Below are positions 7,801 to 17,566 of a stretch of DNA of 64,000 nucleotides, piece by piece; position 1 is the stretch's first letter, and the number at the start of each line of letters is the position of its first letter. A program made the position numbers and the translations under genes. The stretch covers positions 243,217 to 307,216 of the forward strand of contig JALHLU010000005.1 in NCBI GenBank assembly GCA_022844345.1, read 5' to 3'. The notes below the pieces were generated by a model. It was not told where the DNA came from. It did no database searches and saw nothing but the letters and a program-made list of their open reading frames with translations. This DNA comes from Hyphomonadaceae bacterium. Its GTDB lineage: Bacteria; Pseudomonadota; Alphaproteobacteria; Caulobacterales; Hyphomonadaceae.

Positions 7801-8127
7801 TTACTTCTTCTTGCGCGCGACCTTCTTGGCCGGCTTCACCGAAGCCGCAGCGACTTTCATTTTGATCGGCGCCTTGGCGACCGGCTTCTTGGCGACGGGC
7901 TTCTTCGCGGCCGGCTTCTTGGCCGAGGCCTTCACCACCGCCTTCTTCGGGGCGGGCTTCTTCGCAACCGGCTTCTTCGGCATCGGGATCACGTTCGACA
8001 CCGGGGCGACGACTGCGGCGGGCGCCGGCATCGGCGCGGACGGCATCGGCGCCGGCATGGCGATCACTTTGGCGACAGCCGACTTGGCGGCGACGGTCTT
8101 CTTCGAGGTCTTGTTCTTCGTGGTCAT
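7801..8127 (-). CDS. Histone H1-like Lys/Ala/Pro-rich basic protein
   Basis: The protein has 108 residues from the ATG at 8127, with GGAGAGAG six bases upstream. A basic N-terminus (MTTKNKTSKKTVAAKS) is followed by an Ala/Met/Pro-rich linker. Degenerate KKPVAKKPAPKKA repeats then extend to the end, KKVARKKK. The composition matches bacterial H1-like proteins that bind DNA non-specifically. There is no folded domain, and such tails can also belong to ribosome- or polyphosphate-binding proteins. It is monocistronic and convergent with ubiB. Confidence 0.75.
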   Translation of the reverse strand: MTTKNKTSKKTVAAKSAVAKVIAMPAPMPSAPMPAPAAVVAPVSNVIPMPKKPVAKKPAPKKAVVKASAKKPAAKKPVAKKPVAKAPIKMKVAAASVKPAKKVARKKK

Positions 8128-8248
8128 GTCTCTCTCCAGGTTCTTTTTTGTTTGCTGCGGCGAGGCAATCTGCGAGTCGCCGTGTCGATCTGATGGAGGC
8201 AACCTGCCCCGAGAACCTGAACGGGGAGTTTCCAAAAACACCTGCGCA

Positions 8249-8281
8249 ACTCTTCACGCGAATTTTTTTCGCACGAAGAGT
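8249..8281 (-). terminator. Long hairpin between two minus-strand genes
   Basis: ACTCTTC (8249-8255) pairs with GAAGAGT (8275-8281), with an inner GCGAA/TTCGC extension around a T/A-rich loop. It lies 28 bp after the stop of the 8310 gene and upstream of the H1-like gene. It has no run of T at the end, so it could be a processing hairpin instead of a terminator. Confidence 0.4.
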
Positions 8282-8309
8282 CACGCTGTGGTCGTCCGTG
8301 TGGAGACGA

Positions 8310-8681
8310 TCAGTCGTCGTCGCGATCATCCCGATCGTCATCGCCGCGATCGTCGTCGAAGCGATCATCGCGGGCGTGCTCGTGGCGGCTGAAGCTGTAG
8401 ATCACCACGTCGCGTCCATCGCGCCGGTACTCGCGCACGTCGTGGCGCGTGTCGCCGCCGCGCCGATCGATGCGCGTGTCGACGCGCACATCGCGTACGC
8501 CATCCGATGACCTCGACTGATTGCTTGACGCGTTCGAACTCGAATTGCTCGACCAGGGGTCGGAACTCGTGTTGGTCGATGTGTTCGTGCTGGTGTTGTT
8601 GCTCTGGGCGACGGCGGCGCCGGCAACTGCAAGGCCGGCCACAAGCGCGGCGGCGACGAGGAAGGTTCGGCTTCTTCGCAT
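8310..8681 (-). CDS. Exported low-complexity protein with acidic Asp/Arg tail
   Basis: This 123-residue protein has a strong signal peptide (MRRSRTFLVAAALVAGLAVAG, cleaved after AVA). A stretch of about 30 residues made almost entirely of Asn, Ser and Thr follows. A middle segment rich in charged pairs comes next (DVRVDTRIDRRGGDTRHDV), then a terminal run of Asp with Arg (DDDRGDDDRDDRDDD). AAAGGAG lies 8 bases before the ATG. No family is recognised. The tail could bind cations, and the N/S/T linker resembles cell-surface spacers, but both ideas are inference. Confidence 0.7.
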   Translation of the reverse strand: MRRSRTFLVAAALVAGLAVAGAAVAQSNNTSTNTSTNTSSDPWSSNSSSNASSNQSRSSDGVRDVRVDTRIDRRGGDTRHDVREYRRDGRDVVIYSFSRHEHARDDRFDDDRGDDDRDDRDDD

Positions 8682-8773
8682 CTTGTCATGCTCCTTTTGT
8701 TTATGCGCAGGAGCGTGTGAACCGGGCGGTGAACGCGATCTGAATGGCTCGTTGGGTAAGGCGCGTTACGCCT

Positions 8774-9439
8774 TCAGAACAGGTCGCCCTGCGCGCGAGG
8801 CGTTGCGCTCTTTGCGGCCTTCGATGGCGCCTGTTCAACCATTTCCCAATTTCCCTGATCATCAAAGGTCTTCAGGAGCGCCTTCACCTCGCCGAGCGGC
8901 GCATCGCTCGTGCCCAGCCAGACCGGCCAGTCTTCCGGGCGCAGGATAGCAGGCATGCGATCGGTAATGCGGCCAATGGGTTCGTTCGGCGGCACGGTGA
9001 TCATGACGAATGTCGCCTCTGACCCCGCATCGCCTGCCCATTCCTCCCAGATCACGGCGATGGCGATGGGCTTGCGATCCCTTGGCCGGATCACCCATTG
9101 CTTTGTCTTGCCGCTGGGCAGCTGTTCACCCTCGTTGAACGTCTCGACCAGGGCGATGCCGCGCCGTTCGGCGAACGCGTCTGCGAATGTCGGGCGGGTG
9201 TCGACGGTTTCCGCCCGGGCGTGCATGTGATCAGGCTTGAACGAGGGGTTTTCCGGTTTCGAGAAGCCCCAGCGCATTCTTGCGAGTTCGGGCCGGCCGT
9301 CCTCGCCCAGCCGCATCACCTTTGCGATACGCATCGGCGTCGACACTGTGACGTCACCACCTTCGGGAATCGCCGTCAGCGGCTGGGAGAAGGCCACCAC
9401 CTCCTCCCACGTCGCCATCTGGGTGAACTTCCCGCACAT
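8774..9439 (-). CDS. Divergent SRAP (YedK/HMCES-like) family protein
   Basis: SRAP proteins crosslink to abasic sites in single-stranded DNA through Cys2. This 221-residue protein keeps MCGKFTQ with that Cys. However, the motif usually seen as NARxET is HARAETV here, and the IHDRxP motif with the active-site His is ITDRMPAIL, with Thr in place of His. The catalytic Glu region (usually ADGFYEW) aligns by eye with VETFNEG, so Glu may be kept. The C-terminal tail is Lys/Ala-rich and ends QGDLF. It lies 18 bp after the HerA-like gene on the same strand. Confidence 0.85.
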   Translation of the reverse strand: MCGKFTQMATWEEVVAFSQPLTAIPEGGDVTVSTPMRIAKVMRLGEDGRPELARMRWGFSKPENPSFKPDHMHARAETVDTRPTFADAFAERRGIALVETFNEGEQLPSGKTKQWVIRPRDRKPIAIAVIWEEWAGDAGSEATFVMITVPPNEPIGRITDRMPAILRPEDWPVWLGTSDAPLGEVKALLKTFDDQGNWEMVEQAPSKAAKSATPRAQGDLF

Positions 9440-9457
9440 GGATGATGCACCGGGCCT

Positions 9458-11020
9458 CTAGCGTTTGCGGTTCCCGAACATGCCGCGGAAGACAAACTTG
9501 GAAATCTCGCGCGCGGCCGTGCGCATGAACGTACTTTGCGCGGCCTCGACAGGTGTCTGCCGCGTGGATTTGCGCGCCGTACTGGCCCGCGTGGCCGATG
9601 CGCGCGTGGAAGCCTGCGAGCGGCTTTCTGCTGCCGCCTTGGTCGCCTCGCGGCGCGCACGGGCGGCCTCAGCTTCGGCGGTCTCGGCGCGCTTCAGCGC
9701 ATCTTTCTCCTTGGCGGCCACCGCCTCGCGGCCCGTCAGAACCTCATAGGCCGACTCGCGATCGATGGTGGTGTCGTATTTCATGGCGACGGGGCTCAGC
9801 GCCTGCACGGCGGCGCGATCAGCCTCCGAGGCCGGGCCCAGGCGCGACATGGGCGGGCGGATAATCGTGCGCTGAACGACGGTGGGGGCGCCCTTCACAT
9901 CGAGCGAAGAGACCAGCGCCTCGCCCGTGCCGAGTTCAGTGATCGCGGTCTCGGTATCGAGCTCGGGATTGGGGCGAAAGCTCTGCGCGGCAGCCTTGAC
10001 CGCCTTGCGTTCGGTCGGCGTGTAGGCGCGCAGGGCATGCTGGATGCGCGTGCCAAGCTGCGCCAGCACGTTTTCGGGCAGGTCCTTCGGGTTCTGCGTG
10101 ACGAAATAGACGCCGACGCCCTTTGAGCGGATCAGGCGGACAACCTGCTCGATCTTGTCGACCAGCGCCTTGGGCGCGCCATCGAACAGGAGATGCGCCT
10201 CGTCAAAGAAGAAGACGAGCTTCGGTTTGTCGGGATCGCCCACTTCGGGCAGCTGCTCGAACAGTTCGGCCAGAAGCCACAGAAGGAAGGTGGAATAAAG
10301 TCGCGGGCTGTTGATCAGCGTGGTGGCGTCGAGCACGCTGATATAGCCGCGCCCTTGTGTATCCACCCGCATGAAATCAGAAAGCTCAAGCGCCGGTTCG
10401 CCGAAGAACTGCGGCGCGCCTTCCCGCTCCAGCATCAGGAGCTGGCGCTGCACGGCGCCGATGGATGCGGGAGCGACATTGCCATAGGTGCGCTGGATCT
10501 CGGACGAGATGGTCGAGATGTGGGTGAGCAGGCTGCGCAGGTCCTTGAAGTCCAGCAGCAGCAGGTCATTGTCGTCGGCGTACTGGAAGGCGATGGTGAT
10601 GACGCCTTCCTGCGTGTCATTGCACCCGAGCAGGCGGGCCAGCAGCTGCGGCCCCATTTCGGAAACGGTTGCACGGATCGGGTGGCCGGCCTTGCCGTAG
10701 ATGTCCCAGAAGATGCACGGGGCGGCCGAATAGGTGAGCCCCGGCAATCCGATCTGGGCCGCCCGCTCGTTGAACTTCTCCAGCATCTTGCCTTCGGGCG
10801 CGCCGGCAACGCAGATGCCCGAAAGGTCGCCCTTCACGTCGGCGCAGAAGACGGGAACGCCGGCCGCCGAAAACTGCTCGGCCATCACCTGCAGCGTCAC
10901 GGTCTTGCCCGTGCCGGTGGCGCCGGCGACCAGCCCGTGCCGGTTCGCCCGCGCCAGCAACATGGTCTGCGGCAGCTTGTGATCAGGCCCGCCGCCGCCA
11001 ATAAAGATCGAATCCGTCAT
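9458..11020 (-). CDS. HerA/DUF853-type ATPase (YjgR-like)
   Basis: The 520-residue protein begins MTDSIFIGGGG. A Walker A motif is at residues about 33-41 (GATGTGKTV), Walker B is KLVFFFDEAHLLF (about 267-279), and an arginine-finger region contains TQNPKDLPENVLAQLGTRIQ. This is the FtsK/HerA-superfamily layout of E. coli YjgR, whose role is undefined. The C-terminal 90 residues form an Ala/Arg/Glu-rich coiled coil and a Ser/Thr/Arg linker. The open frame extends 24 codons upstream, but that start lacks family similarity. The SRAP gene follows closely, so a DNA-repair pairing is conceivable. Confidence 0.88.
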   Translation of the reverse strand: MTDSIFIGGGGPDHKLPQTMLLARANRHGLVAGATGTGKTVTLQVMAEQFSAAGVPVFCADVKGDLSGICVAGAPEGKMLEKFNERAAQIGLPGLTYSAAPCIFWDIYGKAGHPIRATVSEMGPQLLARLLGCNDTQEGVITIAFQYADDNDLLLLDFKDLRSLLTHISTISSEIQRTYGNVAPASIGAVQRQLLMLEREGAPQFFGEPALELSDFMRVDTQGRGYISVLDATTLINSPRLYSTFLLWLLAELFEQLPEVGDPDKPKLVFFFDEAHLLFDGAPKALVDKIEQVVRLIRSKGVGVYFVTQNPKDLPENVLAQLGTRIQHALRAYTPTERKAVKAAAQSFRPNPELDTETAITELGTGEALVSSLDVKGAPTVVQRTIIRPPMSRLGPASEADRAAVQALSPVAMKYDTTIDRESAYEVLTGREAVAAKEKDALKRAETAEAEAARARREATKAAAESRSQASTRASATRASTARKSTRQTPVEAAQSTFMRTAAREISKFVFRGMFGNRKR

Positions 11021-11229
11021 CGTGCTGTCCCGGTGCTGCGTGAGCCACAGACTAGAAGGCCCGCCCGCTCCCGCCAAGGCGGCTTTGGCCACGGGGGTCG
11101 TCCGCTCGACTTCGTTGAGGGAGCAGACAATGTTGCTGTGGATGAATTCGCGTTCAGGCGGGGCGCCTGCGGCCGGTTTGGCCCCTGAGCCACTTTGCTT
11201 CGCTCCAAACGCGCCATAAGTCTTTTCGG

Positions 11230-12519
11230 ATGGAATCGCCTCACGAGACAGACAACAGGACGTGGCTGACTGCGGGCGTGTGGCTGATCGCGACCGTCGC
11301 GCTTGGCCTTGTACTCTATAATGGCGCGCGCATCCTGGCGCCCTTTGCCATGGCGGTTTTCGTCTGGCTGATCATGGAGGGGTTTGCACGCGCGATCCGC
11401 CGCCCCTTCCCCGATCTGCCGGGATGGGTGGCCAACCTGTTCGCAGTGACCGTTGTCGCCCTGAGCGTCCTCACCTTCGTCAGCGTCGTGAGCGGCGCCA
11501 TCACCGAGTTCCAGTCGAAATCGGATGAATACGAGGCCCGGATCAATGTAGTAATCCGTGACGTCTACAACATGCTGCCGCAGACGGCGACAGATGGTTC
11601 GCCTGCGGACACCTCGGCGACACCTCCGGCCGCCTCATCGCCAGCCCGTCCATCGGCCCCGCCGCCGCTGACCCCTGGCGATGCCTTGCTGACGCCGCAG
11701 GACGAGCCGCCCGAGACGCCGCCACTCGCCACGGCCCCGGAAGACACGACGCCAACCCTGTCGAACCTGGTGACGCAGTATGCTGGCAGTATCGCGCCGA
11801 TCGCAGCCGGATTTGTCTCGGGCCTGATCACGGACATGCTGCTGATCCTGATTTATGTGGCATTTCTGTATGTGTCCGCCGGCGCCTTCTCCCGGAAGCT
11901 CGACCGCGTGTTCCAGCGCCCTGCCGACCGGGCGCGCTCGCGCCAACTGGGCGACCAGGTGCGGCGAACCATGGAACAGTATCTCTGGGTTCAGACCGCG
12001 CTATCGATCATCGCGACCTCGCTGACCTATGTGACCCTGATGATCGTTGGCCTGGACAATGCGCTGTTCTGGGCCTTCGTGATTTTCGTCCTCAACTACA
12101 TCCCGACCATCGGATCGATCATCGCGACTGTCCTGCCGTCCCTGTTCGCGATCGTGCAGCCGGAATCGCAGTGGCCGGACTGGATGCCGGACAACGCTCT
12201 GCTCAGCGCGCTGGTGGTCTTCGCCGGCGTCAGCGTCTGGCAGTTCCTGATCGGGAATTTCGTTGCCCCGCGCATGCAGGCCAACAGCCTGAACCTGTCG
12301 CCGCTGGTCGTGCTGCTCTCCCTTGCGGTATGGGGCGCGCTATGGGGGCCCGTGGGCATGTTCCTGTCGGCGCCGCTCACCGTGCTGGTGATGATCGTGC
12401 TCGCGCAGGTGCGCGGCGCGCGATGGATCGCGGTGCTGATGTCGGCGGACGGCAAGCCGGGCGATGATCCGGTCGCCGCCGAAGAGCTGAGCGGAGAACC
12501 CGCTGTCACGCAGAGGTAA
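11230..12519 (+). CDS. AI-2E (PerM/YdiK-type) family membrane protein
   Basis: The 429-residue protein has the AI-2E exporter layout: two or three N-terminal transmembrane segments, a soluble coiled region (IRDVYNMLP), then a membrane domain with FVLNYIPTIGSIIATVLP, GNFVAPRMQANSLNLSPLVV, and WGALWGPVGMFLSAPLT. Some relatives work as Na+/H+ antiporters or permeases, and the substrate here is unknown. An unusual insertion at residues about 120-175 is rich in Pro, Ala and Thr and sits in the soluble loop. It is divergent from the HerA-like gene across about 210 bp. Confidence 0.9.
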   Translation: MESPHETDNRTWLTAGVWLIATVALGLVLYNGARILAPFAMAVFVWLIMEGFARAIRRPFPDLPGWVANLFAVTVVALSVLTFVSVVSGAITEFQSKSDEYEARINVVIRDVYNMLPQTATDGSPADTSATPPAASSPARPSAPPPLTPGDALLTPQDEPPETPPLATAPEDTTPTLSNLVTQYAGSIAPIAAGFVSGLITDMLLILIYVAFLYVSAGAFSRKLDRVFQRPADRARSRQLGDQVRRTMEQYLWVQTALSIIATSLTYVTLMIVGLDNALFWAFVIFVLNYIPTIGSIIATVLPSLFAIVQPESQWPDWMPDNALLSALVVFAGVSVWQFLIGNFVAPRMQANSLNLSPLVVLLSLAVWGALWGPVGMFLSAPLTVLVMIVLAQVRGARWIAVLMSADGKPGDDPVAAEELSGEPAVTQR

Positions 12520-12701
12520 CAAAGCTGCCGGCATGCCGCAGCCTGATCCGGGTCAGTTTCACCGCGCTGCAGCAAATCTCGAGGCAAATCTTCGCCCTTG
12601 CCCGGCCATATCGGGCGGGTCTAGCACTCCCTCACGGCGATTCTCCTGTCGTATATTCTCATGCAGTATCAGCGCCGAAACGCGAAACCGGAGACAGTGT
12701 C

Positions 12702-15700
12702 CTGTCCAACGATCTTGCATTCTCGCGCGATAAATTCCTGTCGGCCGCACGCGCCTTCGCGAAGGGCGCCAAGGAGCTGCCGGACGACTATGTCAGCTTT
12801 CTGGACCAGTACCGGGCCGACGCCTTCATCGAGGACTTCCTCTCGCTTGGCGTCGAGGACGCAGCGATACTTGCCGCCGACCTGTGGCGGCTGAACAAGG
12901 ACAATGAAGCCAGCAGCGCGCGCGTGATCCGCACGCGCCAGGCAATCGGCGCCGATGGAAAGCCGCTACGCATGGACGTCGCCGAGATCGTAGGCCCTGA
13001 CGTCGCCTTCCTGGTCGACAGCACCATCAACGCCTTCCAGGAGTGCAGGGTCGAAATCCGCGCCGTTCTCCATCCGGTCGTGGAGGGGCCAGCGGGCAAG
13101 CGCTCGACCATTCAGGTCCACCTGCCGCTGCTTGACGCGCACATGCGCGCCGAACTGCAGAAGCGGCTGGAGGACGCCTTCGCCGACGTCGCCGTCGTCA
13201 ATGCCGATTTTTTGGCCATGCGGCACAAGATGGAGGCTGCATCCGAGGCGCTGGCCAGCGTGAAAGCGGCGGGCGGACGGACATCGGCCGAGATCGCGGA
13301 GGCTCGCGCCTTCCTGGCCTGGCTGGCGGACGAGAACTTCACCTATCTTGGCGCGCGGGACTACACGTTCGCGCTCGACGCCAATGGCCAACTCGCGGCG
13401 GAGGAGCCCGTCGTCGACGAGGCTTCGGGCCTTGGCATCCTGAGCGATCCGGACCGCAACGTGCTCTCGCGCGGCGCCGAGCCGACCATGCTGACGCCGG
13501 CCGTGCGCGCCTTCATCAACGAGGCCTCGCCGATCATCGTGGCCAAGGCGAGCTTCGTCTCGCGTGTGCACCGTCGCAGCCATGCCGACTATGTCGGGGT
13601 CAAGCGTTACGACGAACGCGGGGAAGTGATCGGTGAGACGCGCTTCGTCGGTCTTTTTACCTCCGAAGCCTATACGCGCGCGGCGGACGAGGTTCCGCTG
13701 ATCCGCCGCAAGATCGAGAACGTGAAAGCCGCCGCGCCGCAGGGTTCGCGCTTCTCGGCCAAGCAGCTGGATGCGGTTCTCAAGACCTATCCGCGCGACG
13801 AGTTGTTCCAGATTTCGGAAGGCGACCTTGAGCGCATCTCGGCGGGCGTGCTGCGCCTGCTGCTGCGGCCCCGGACGCGCCTTTTTATCAGGCGCGACCG
13901 CTTCGACCGCTATGTCTCGGCCCTGCTCTACACGCCGCGGGACAGCTACAACTCCGAGCTTCGCACACGCGCCCACCGCCTGCTGGCCGAGGCATATGGC
14001 GGCCGCACGACAGCCTATTACCCGTCCTTCGGCGAAGGCCCGCTGGCGCGGGTGCACCTGATCATCGGCGTTGATCGCGGCCATCCCGAACCGGACGAGG
14101 ACGCGCTCGACCTGCAGATGCGCCAACTGTTCGAGACGTGGGAAGACGCGCTTGCGCGCGTTGCGCGCGCGACTGGCGCAGACCAGACCCTGCCTGCCCA
14201 CTCACACTTCACCGGTGCCTACAAGGAGACGTTCCAGCCGGAGGAAGGCCTCGCCGATCTCCTTGCGATAGCGCAGATGCCACCCGTCAAAGGGCTGCGC
14301 GCGCGGGTCTGGGGCCCGGACTTCGAAGCGGGCGTCAGCCGCGTCAAGATCTACCACCGCGACAAGCCGCTGGACCTTGCCGAGATCGTGCCCGTGCTGG
14401 AGCGAATGGGTCTGCGCGTGCAAGCGGAGGTCGGCTATCCGATCCGCATCGGCACGAATGACGGCACGCCGGATGGCCTGGTCTATGTGCACGACCTCGC
14501 CATCGACCGGCCGGCGGGCCAGAAGCGGCTCGACGCCCGTTTCGAACAGACGTTCGAGGCGATCTGGGGCCGCGAGACAGAGAATGATCGCTTCAACAGC
14601 CTGGTGGTGGCCCTTGGCGCCGACTGGCGATCGGCGGCGCTGCTGCGCACGCTTTGCCGTTATCGCAGCCAGTCCGGCCTTGATCCTTCGGAAGCCGTGC
14701 AGGTGCGCGCCCTGGCCGACCATGCGGACATTTCCAACAACCTGCTGACGCTCTTCGCCGTGAAATTCGATCCGGCCGCCACGGGCGACCTTGATGCGCG
14801 GCGCAAGGCGGCCGCCCCCCTCATCACCGAGATCGAGAAGCAGCTGGAGGCGGTTGCGACGCTGGATGCCGACCGGGCGCTGCGGCGCCTGCTGTCACTG
14901 GTGAAGGCGGCGCAGCGCACGAACTTCTACCTGCGCGATGGCGATGGCCGGCCCTACCGCCACATCGCCGTGAAGATCGCAAGCCGCGAGGCCGATCCCC
15001 TGCCCGCGCCGCGTCCCTATCGCGAAATTTTCGTGTGGTCGCCCGATGTCGAGGGCGTGCACCTGCGCTTTGGTCCGGTTGCGCGCGGGGGCCTGCGCTG
15101 GTCCGACCGGCGGGACGATTTCCGCACCGAAGTGCTGGGCCTCGTGAAGGCGCAGCAGGTGAAGAACGCGGTGATCGTGCCGGTGGGGTCAAAGGGCGGA
15201 TTCTATCCGAAAAACCTGCCCGCCAAAGGCACGCGCGAGGACATGCAGGCCGCCGGCATCGCCGCCTACAAGACCTTTGTCGGCGCACTGCTGCAGCTCA
15301 CCGACAACATAGTCGATGGCAAGACCGTGCATCCGCCCGGCGTCGTTCCGTGGGATGGGGAAGACCCCTACCTCGTCGTCGCGGCCGACAAGGGCACAGC
15401 GACGTTCTCCGACATCGCGAACGGGCTTTCGGCTGACTACAATTTCTGGCTGGGCGATGCGTTCGCTTCAGGCGGATCGGTCGGCTACGACCACAAGAAG
15501 ATGGGCATCACCGCGCGCGGTGCGTGGGAGGCGGTGAAACGCCACTTCCGCGAAATGGGCCACGATACGCAGACCCAGCCCTTCTCCGTCATAGGTATCG
15601 GCGACATGTCGGGCGATGTGTTCGGCAACGGCATGCTGTTGTCGAAATGCATCCGCCTGCAGGCGGCGTTCGACCACCGCCACATCTTCCTCGACCCCAA

Positions 15701-17546
15701 CCCGGCCGATCTCGAAGCAACCTGGAACGAGCGCAAGCGGATGTTCGACCTGCCGCGCTCGTCGTGGGCGGACTATGACAGCAAACTTATCTCTAGGGGC
15801 GGCGGCGTGTTCGAACGCTCCGCCAAATCAATCCCGCTTTCGCCCGAGATCAAGGCCCTGACCGGCCTTGCCGACGACGCGGTGACGCCTGACGCCTTGA
15901 TCAAGGCGCTGCTGGGGGCGGAGATTGACCTGCTGTGGTTTGGCGGCATCGGCGCCTACATCAAGGCCTCGACCCAGAGCCATGCCGATGTCGGCGACAA
16001 GACCAATGACATCCTGCGCGTCGATGCAAAGGACGTCCGCGCCAAGGTGATCGCGGAAGGCGCAAATCTCGGCGTGACACAGGCCGGCCGCATCGAGTTC
16101 GCGCGGCTTAGTAGTGGAGGACGGGGCGGTCGCATCAACACCGACGCCATCGACAATTCGGCGGGCGTCGATAGCTCCGACCACGAGGTCAACATCAAGA
16201 TCCTGACCGCCGAGGCCATCAACCAGGGCGCACTCAAGACAGCCGATCGCAATGCGCTGCTCGCCGTGATGACGGACGAAGTCGGCCACCTGGTGCTGGC
16301 GAACAACTACGACCAGACCGGGGCGCTCAGCGTGATGCAGGCGACGGCTGCAGCCGACCTCGACAGCCACGAGGCGCTGATCGACGCTCTGGAGGCGCAG
16401 GGCAAGCTTGATCGCACTGTCGAAGGCCTGCCATCGACGGAAGCTTTCCGGCGTCTGCGCGAGGCGGGCCAGGGCCTGACCCGGCCCGAAATGGCCGTTC
16501 TCATGGCTTACGCCAAGATCGACCTGTTCACCTCGATCGTGGGCTCCTCCGCGCCGGACGATCCGGCGTTCGAAAAGCTGCTGACGGGCTACTTCCCGCA
16601 CGAACTGGAAAAATATGGCGAAGCGCGCAAGCGCCATCGCCTGCGCCGCGAGATCATCGCGACGATCCTGTCGAACCGGATCGTCAACATGACGGGAGCC
16701 AGCTTCGCCATCCAGAAGCGCGACGCCGAAAGCCTGGATGCCGGAAAGATTTCCCAGGCGTTCGAGGCAGTATTCGCAGCTTTCCATCTCGATGAACTGG
16801 TCGAACGGATCAACAGCCTGGATGGCCAGATTCCAGCGGCTGCGCAGACACTCATGATGGTGGAGACCTCGGCGAACCTGCGCATGCTGGCGGGCGGGTT
16901 CGCATCCGACCCGGGCCTTGGGCGCGGCTCGGTTTCAGCCATCCATGCGCGCTATCACGACGCCATAGCCGAGATACGCACCGCGCTTCCTCTTGCTCTT
17001 TCTTCGATCGTTCTTGGCCGGGTCGAGAGCCGCGCTGAGGCATATCGCAATGCTGGGGCGCCGGCTGACATCGCGCACGATGTGGCGCTCGTCCGCGCCC
17101 TCGCCTCGGCGCGCGAAACAGTCGATATCGCGCAGGAGACCGGCTGGCCGCTCCAGGCGACGCTGTTCGTGCAGCACCAGGTCGGTGCCTTGCTTGGGCT
17201 GGACCGCATGCGGGCCGCCGCGCGCGACCTGCAGCCCCGCGACCAGTGGGACCGGCTTGCCCTGCAGCGGGTCGCCGACGACCTGCCCCGCCGCCAGAGC
17301 GAGCTGAGCATTGCTGCGATCCGCTTTGCGCAGGCCGCAGGCATGGCACCCACCGCGATGGACCAGGCCTCCGCCGGCCGTCTTGCCGCCGACTGGATCG
17401 CCCCGCGCCGGGCCAGCGCCGACCGCCTGACCCAGCCGATGAGCGCCTTCGATCGCCAAGGCGGCTGGTCGCTTGCAAAATTGGTCCTGCTGGGCGACGC
17501 AGTGCGGGAGTTCGTCTATTCTGTCCGCGCCGAGGCTGGCGGCTGA
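12702..17546 (+). CDS. gdhZ: NAD-dependent glutamate dehydrogenase, large (180-kDa) type
   Basis: This enzyme oxidatively deaminates glutamate to 2-oxoglutarate. From a CTG at 12702 it is 1614 residues long, the size expected of this family. The catalytic part shows RWSDRRDDFRTEVLGLVKAQ and NAVIVPVGSKGGFYPK (residues about 800-830), then a Rossmann segment with GDMSGDVFGNGML. The family-like N-terminus (SNDLAFSRDKFLSAARAFAKG) is in frame but has no ATG, GTG or TTG before it. GGAGA at 12690-12694 is 7 bases before the CTG, which is why that start was chosen. The next alternative, GTG at 12924, would lose 74 residues. Confidence 0.93.
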   Translation: MSNDLAFSRDKFLSAARAFAKGAKELPDDYVSFLDQYRADAFIEDFLSLGVEDAAILAADLWRLNKDNEASSARVIRTRQAIGADGKPLRMDVAEIVGPDVAFLVDSTINAFQECRVEIRAVLHPVVEGPAGKRSTIQVHLPLLDAHMRAELQKRLEDAFADVAVVNADFLAMRHKMEAASEALASVKAAGGRTSAEIAEARAFLAWLADENFTYLGARDYTFALDANGQLAAEEPVVDEASGLGILSDPDRNVLSRGAEPTMLTPAVRAFINEASPIIVAKASFVSRVHRRSHADYVGVKRYDERGEVIGETRFVGLFTSEAYTRAADEVPLIRRKIENVKAAAPQGSRFSAKQLDAVLKTYPRDELFQISEGDLERISAGVLRLLLRPRTRLFIRRDRFDRYVSALLYTPRDSYNSELRTRAHRLLAEAYGGRTTAYYPSFGEGPLARVHLIIGVDRGHPEPDEDALDLQMRQLFETWEDALARVARATGADQTLPAHSHFTGAYKETFQPEEGLADLLAIAQMPPVKGLRARVWGPDFEAGVSRVKIYHRDKPLDLAEIVPVLERMGLRVQAEVGYPIRIGTNDGTPDGLVYVHDLAIDRPAGQKRLDARFEQTFEAIWGRETENDRFNSLVVALGADWRSAALLRTLCRYRSQSGLDPSEAVQVRALADHADISNNLLTLFAVKFDPAATGDLDARRKAAAPLITEIEKQLEAVATLDADRALRRLLSLVKAAQRTNFYLRDGDGRPYRHIAVKIASREADPLPAPRPYREIFVWSPDVEGVHLRFGPVARGGLRWSDRRDDFRTEVLGLVKAQQVKNAVIVPVGSKGGFYPKNLPAKGTREDMQAAGIAAYKTFVGALLQLTDNIVDGKTVHPPGVVPWDGEDPYLVVAADKGTATFSDIANGLSADYNFWLGDAFASGGSVGYDHKKMGITARGAWEAVKRHFREMGHDTQTQPFSVIGIGDMSGDVFGNGMLLSKCIRLQAAFDHRHIFLDPNPADLEATWNERKRMFDLPRSSWADYDSKLISRGGGVFERSAKSIPLSPEIKALTGLADDAVTPDALIKALLGAEIDLLWFGGIGAYIKASTQSHADVGDKTNDILRVDAKDVRAKVIAEGANLGVTQAGRIEFARLSSGGRGGRINTDAIDNSAGVDSSDHEVNIKILTAEAINQGALKTADRNALLAVMTDEVGHLVLANNYDQTGALSVMQATAAADLDSHEALIDALEAQGKLDRTVEGLPSTEAFRRLREAGQGLTRPEMAVLMAYAKIDLFTSIVGSSAPDDPAFEKLLTGYFPHELEKYGEARKRHRLRREIIATILSNRIVNMTGASFAIQKRDAESLDAGKISQAFEAVFAAFHLDELVERINSLDGQIPAAAQTLMMVETSANLRMLAGGFASDPGLGRGSVSAIHARYHDAIAEIRTALPLALSSIVLGRVESRAEAYRNAGAPADIAHDVALVRALASARETVDIAQETGWPLQATLFVQHQVGALLGLDRMRAAARDLQPRDQWDRLALQRVADDLPRRQSELSIAAIRFAQAAGMAPTAMDQASAGRLAADWIAPRRASADRLTQPMSAFDRQGGWSLAKLVLLGDAVREFVYSVRAEAGG

Positions 17547-17566
17547 GCACCCGATCGGAGCTGTAA

